Part shown: piece after piece, positions 14,044-15,945 of the stretch
Layout: each line of letters opens with the position of its first letter
Numbering within the stretch: the first letter of the stretch is position 1
Origin: Eggerthella sp. CAG:368
GTDB lineage: Bacteria; Actinomycetota; Coriobacteriia; Coriobacteriales; Eggerthellaceae
DNA length: 15,945 nt
NCBI GenBank assembly: GCA_000434775.1
Contig: FR895490.1
Span: forward strand, 93,114 to 109,058
Direction of reading: 5' to 3'
Notes under the pieces: generated by a model
What the model was told of the DNA's origin: nothing
Databases searched by the model: none
The model's input: the letters and a program-made list of their open reading frames with translations, nothing else
Program-made: the position numbers and the translations under genes

Positions 14044-15945
14044 GTGAGTCATTTATCAAGCTTAGAGGGAACCCCTATGGAGGGAAAGCTACCCGCATCC
14101 CGTCTTTCTTCACAGCCTTTTGAAGTTGTTTCTCCTTATAATCCTGCGGGTGATCAGCCAAAAGCCATCAGGGAACTTACAGATAACATTCAAAAAAACC
14201 TGCGTTATCAGACGCTTTTAGGTGTTACGGGTTCAGGCAAAACCTACACTATGGCAAAAACCATAGAAGCGGTTCAAAAGCCTACGCTTGTCTTAGCACC
14301 TAATAAAACGCTTGCTGCTCAGCTTGCTGCTGAGCTGAAAGACTTCTTCCCTAATAATGCAGTGGTTTATTTCGTAAGCTATTACGATTATTATCAGCCG
14401 GAAGCCTATGTTCCTACAACTGATACCTTCATCGAAAAAGATGCTTCGATTAATGAGGAAGTTGAAAAACTCCGTCACGCTGCTACGGCGGCTTTACTTT
14501 CTCGGCGCGATGTAATTGTGGTCGCTTCTGTTTCTTGTATTTATGGCATTGGGTCACCTATGGAATATGCGGGCATGGCAGTATTTCTTGATAAATCCAT
14601 TGAGCAAGACCGAGATGAACTTATTGGCAAGCTTATTGATATTCAGTATGACCGCAACGACTATGATTTGCAGCGCGGCACGTTTAGGGTGAGAGGCGAT
14701 GCGCTCGATATTTTCCCTCCTTATGCAGATAATCCCATCAGAGTTGAATTTTGGGGCGATGAAGTCGAAGAGCTTCAAGAAATTGATAAGGTGACAGGGG
14801 AGGTTCTTAATAGTTATGAAGCGCTTCCTATATGGCCTGCTTCTCATTATGTTGCCGCACGTCCTGCGCTTGAGCGAGCTATTCGAACCATTCAAGATGA
14901 GTTGCGCGAACGTTTAAAGGAGTTCAAGAAAGAAGGTAAGCTGCTCGAGGCTCAGCGCCTAGAGATGAGAACCTCGTATGATCTTGAAATGATCGAAACT
15001 ATGGGTTTTTGTTCTGGAATCGAGAATTATTCCAGGCATTTAGATGGACGAGAACCAGGTGAACCTCCCTATACTCTCATTGATTATTTCCCCCAAGACT
15101 TTCTTTGCTTTATCGATGAGAGTCATGTTACCGTACCCCAAATTCGAGGTATGCATGAGGGGGACCGCTCGAGAAAAATTACGTTGGCAGAACACGGATT
15201 TAGGCTTCCTTCGTGTTTAGACAATCGACCGCTGCGCTTTGATGAGTTTGAGGAGCGTGTGCCTCAGTTTGTGTATGTTTCCGCGACTCCTGGCGATTAT
15301 GAGGAACGGGTAAGTGAAGAGGTAGTTGAGCAAATCATTAGACCAACTGGCTTGCTTGACCCTCAGATAACCGTGAAGCCAACAATTTCTCAGATTGACG
15401 ATATTATTGACTGTGCGAAAGTGCGTGCAAAAAAAGATGAGCGAGTGCTTATTACCACTCTCACTAAACGCATGGCAGAAGACTTAACTGATCATTTACT
15501 TGATCAGGGAGTCCGTGCTCGATATATGCATTCTGATATTGCAACGCTGGAGCGTGTTGAAATTCTTAGAAGCTTGCGCAAAGGTGAGTTTGATGTATTA
15601 GTTGGTATTAATCTTTTGCGAGAGGGCTTGGATTTACCCGAGGTATCATTGGTGGCAATTCTTGATGCCGACAAAGAAGGTTTCTTACGTAATTATCGCT
15701 CGTTAATTCAAACGATTGGACGTGCGGCACGTAATGCAAATGGTGAAGTCATTATGTATGCGGACAAAATTACGGATTCCATGAAGAAGGCTCTTGACGA
15801 GACGAAACGTCGTCGTAGCTTACAAATTGCCTTTAATGAAGAGCATGGTATTACCCCTCAAACGGTCAAAAAAGGCATAAGTGACATTACTGATTACCTT
15901 GAAACAGATGAAGGAAAACAGTCAAGTAACGAAGTGAACAAGGCG
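14044..15945 (+). CDS. uvrB: UvrABC system protein B, 3'-truncated by the window edge
   Basis: Damage-verifying helicase-like subunit of nucleotide excision repair, acting with UvrA and UvrC on DNA. 634 codons are visible without a stop; the family is usually 660-700 residues, so only the end, with the C-terminal UVR motif that contacts UvrC, is missing. Hallmarks, numbered from the GTG: SPYNPAGDQPKAI, Walker A GVTGSGKT (60-67), the beta-hairpin region YYDYYQPEAYVP (from 113), DESH (358-361), VSATPGDYE, and the helicase motifs INLLREGLDLPEV and QTIGRAARN. Start: GTG 14044 has AAGGGG 6 nt upstream; ATG 14077, in frame, also has GAGGGA 6 nt upstream, so a protein shorter by 11 residues is equally possible. 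It follows coaE in the same direction with no terminator between them. Confidence 0.96.
   Translation, partial: MSHLSSLEGTPMEGKLPASRLSSQPFEVVSPYNPAGDQPKAIRELTDNIQKNLRYQTLLGVTGSGKTYTMAKTIEAVQKPTLVLAPNKTLAAQLAAELKDFFPNNAVVYFVSYYDYYQPEAYVPTTDTFIEKDASINEEVEKLRHAATAALLSRRDVIVVASVSCIYGIGSPMEYAGMAVFLDKSIEQDRDELIGKLIDIQYDRNDYDLQRGTFRVRGDALDIFPPYADNPIRVEFWGDEVEELQEIDKVTGEVLNSYEALPIWPASHYVAARPALERAIRTIQDELRERLKEFKKEGKLLEAQRLEMRTSYDLEMIETMGFCSGIENYSRHLDGREPGEPPYTLIDYFPQDFLCFIDESHVTVPQIRGMHEGDRSRKITLAEHGFRLPSCLDNRPLRFDEFEERVPQFVYVSATPGDYEERVSEEVVEQIIRPTGLLDPQITVKPTISQIDDIIDCAKVRAKKDERVLITTLTKRMAEDLTDHLLDQGVRARYMHSDIATLERVEILRSLRKGEFDVLVGINLLREGLDLPEVSLVAILDADKEGFLRNYRSLIQTIGRAARNANGEVIMYADKITDSMKKALDETKRRRSLQIAFNEEHGITPQTVKKGISDITDYLETDEGKQSSNEVNKA

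Overview
The window is a chromosomal housekeeping stretch from a moderately AT-rich actinobacterium, most likely of the Coriobacteriia (Atopobium/Olsenella-like). Evidence for Actinobacteria is the order rpsA - coaE - uvrB, a four-domain S1 protein, and several genes with little or no leader. The lineage call is inference from gene order and protein character; no database search was possible. There are no tRNA or rRNA genes, insertion sequences, phage genes or CRISPR arrays.

Layout, left to right: (1) the 3' part of trxB (thioredoxin reductase), then prfA (release factor 1), a strong intrinsic terminator, and prmC, the methylase that modifies release factors. (2) A purine nucleoside phosphorylase gene (punA type) behind a promoter overlapped by a perfect 11-bp inverted repeat, facing a convergent gamma-class carbonic anhydrase-like gene on the minus strand. 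(3) A long intergenic region with a -10 box and a T-box riboswitch leader ending in an intrinsic terminator, followed by ilvD-ilvB-ilvN and, after a gap with its own possible promoter and palindrome, ilvC. These four genes make up the common valine/isoleucine pathway: acetolactate synthase IlvBN, ketol-acid reductoisomerase IlvC, dihydroxyacid dehydratase IlvD. (4) serC (serine and PLP biosynthesis) with its own promoter. (5) rpsA with a TTG start and a structured leader, a terminator, then coaE (last step of CoA synthesis) and uvrB (nucleotide excision repair), which runs off the right edge.

I see no unknown protein system; every coding region belongs to a recognisable family. What merits attention is regulatory. 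The T-box before ilvD carries an apparent glycine specifier (GGC) instead of a branched-chain codon, and its tRNA-end-binding site deviates from UGGN. Palindromes overlap the punA and serC promoters, two related ATTGCG palindromes lie between serC and rpsA, a hairpin can cover the rpsA ribosome binding site, and coaE looks leaderless.
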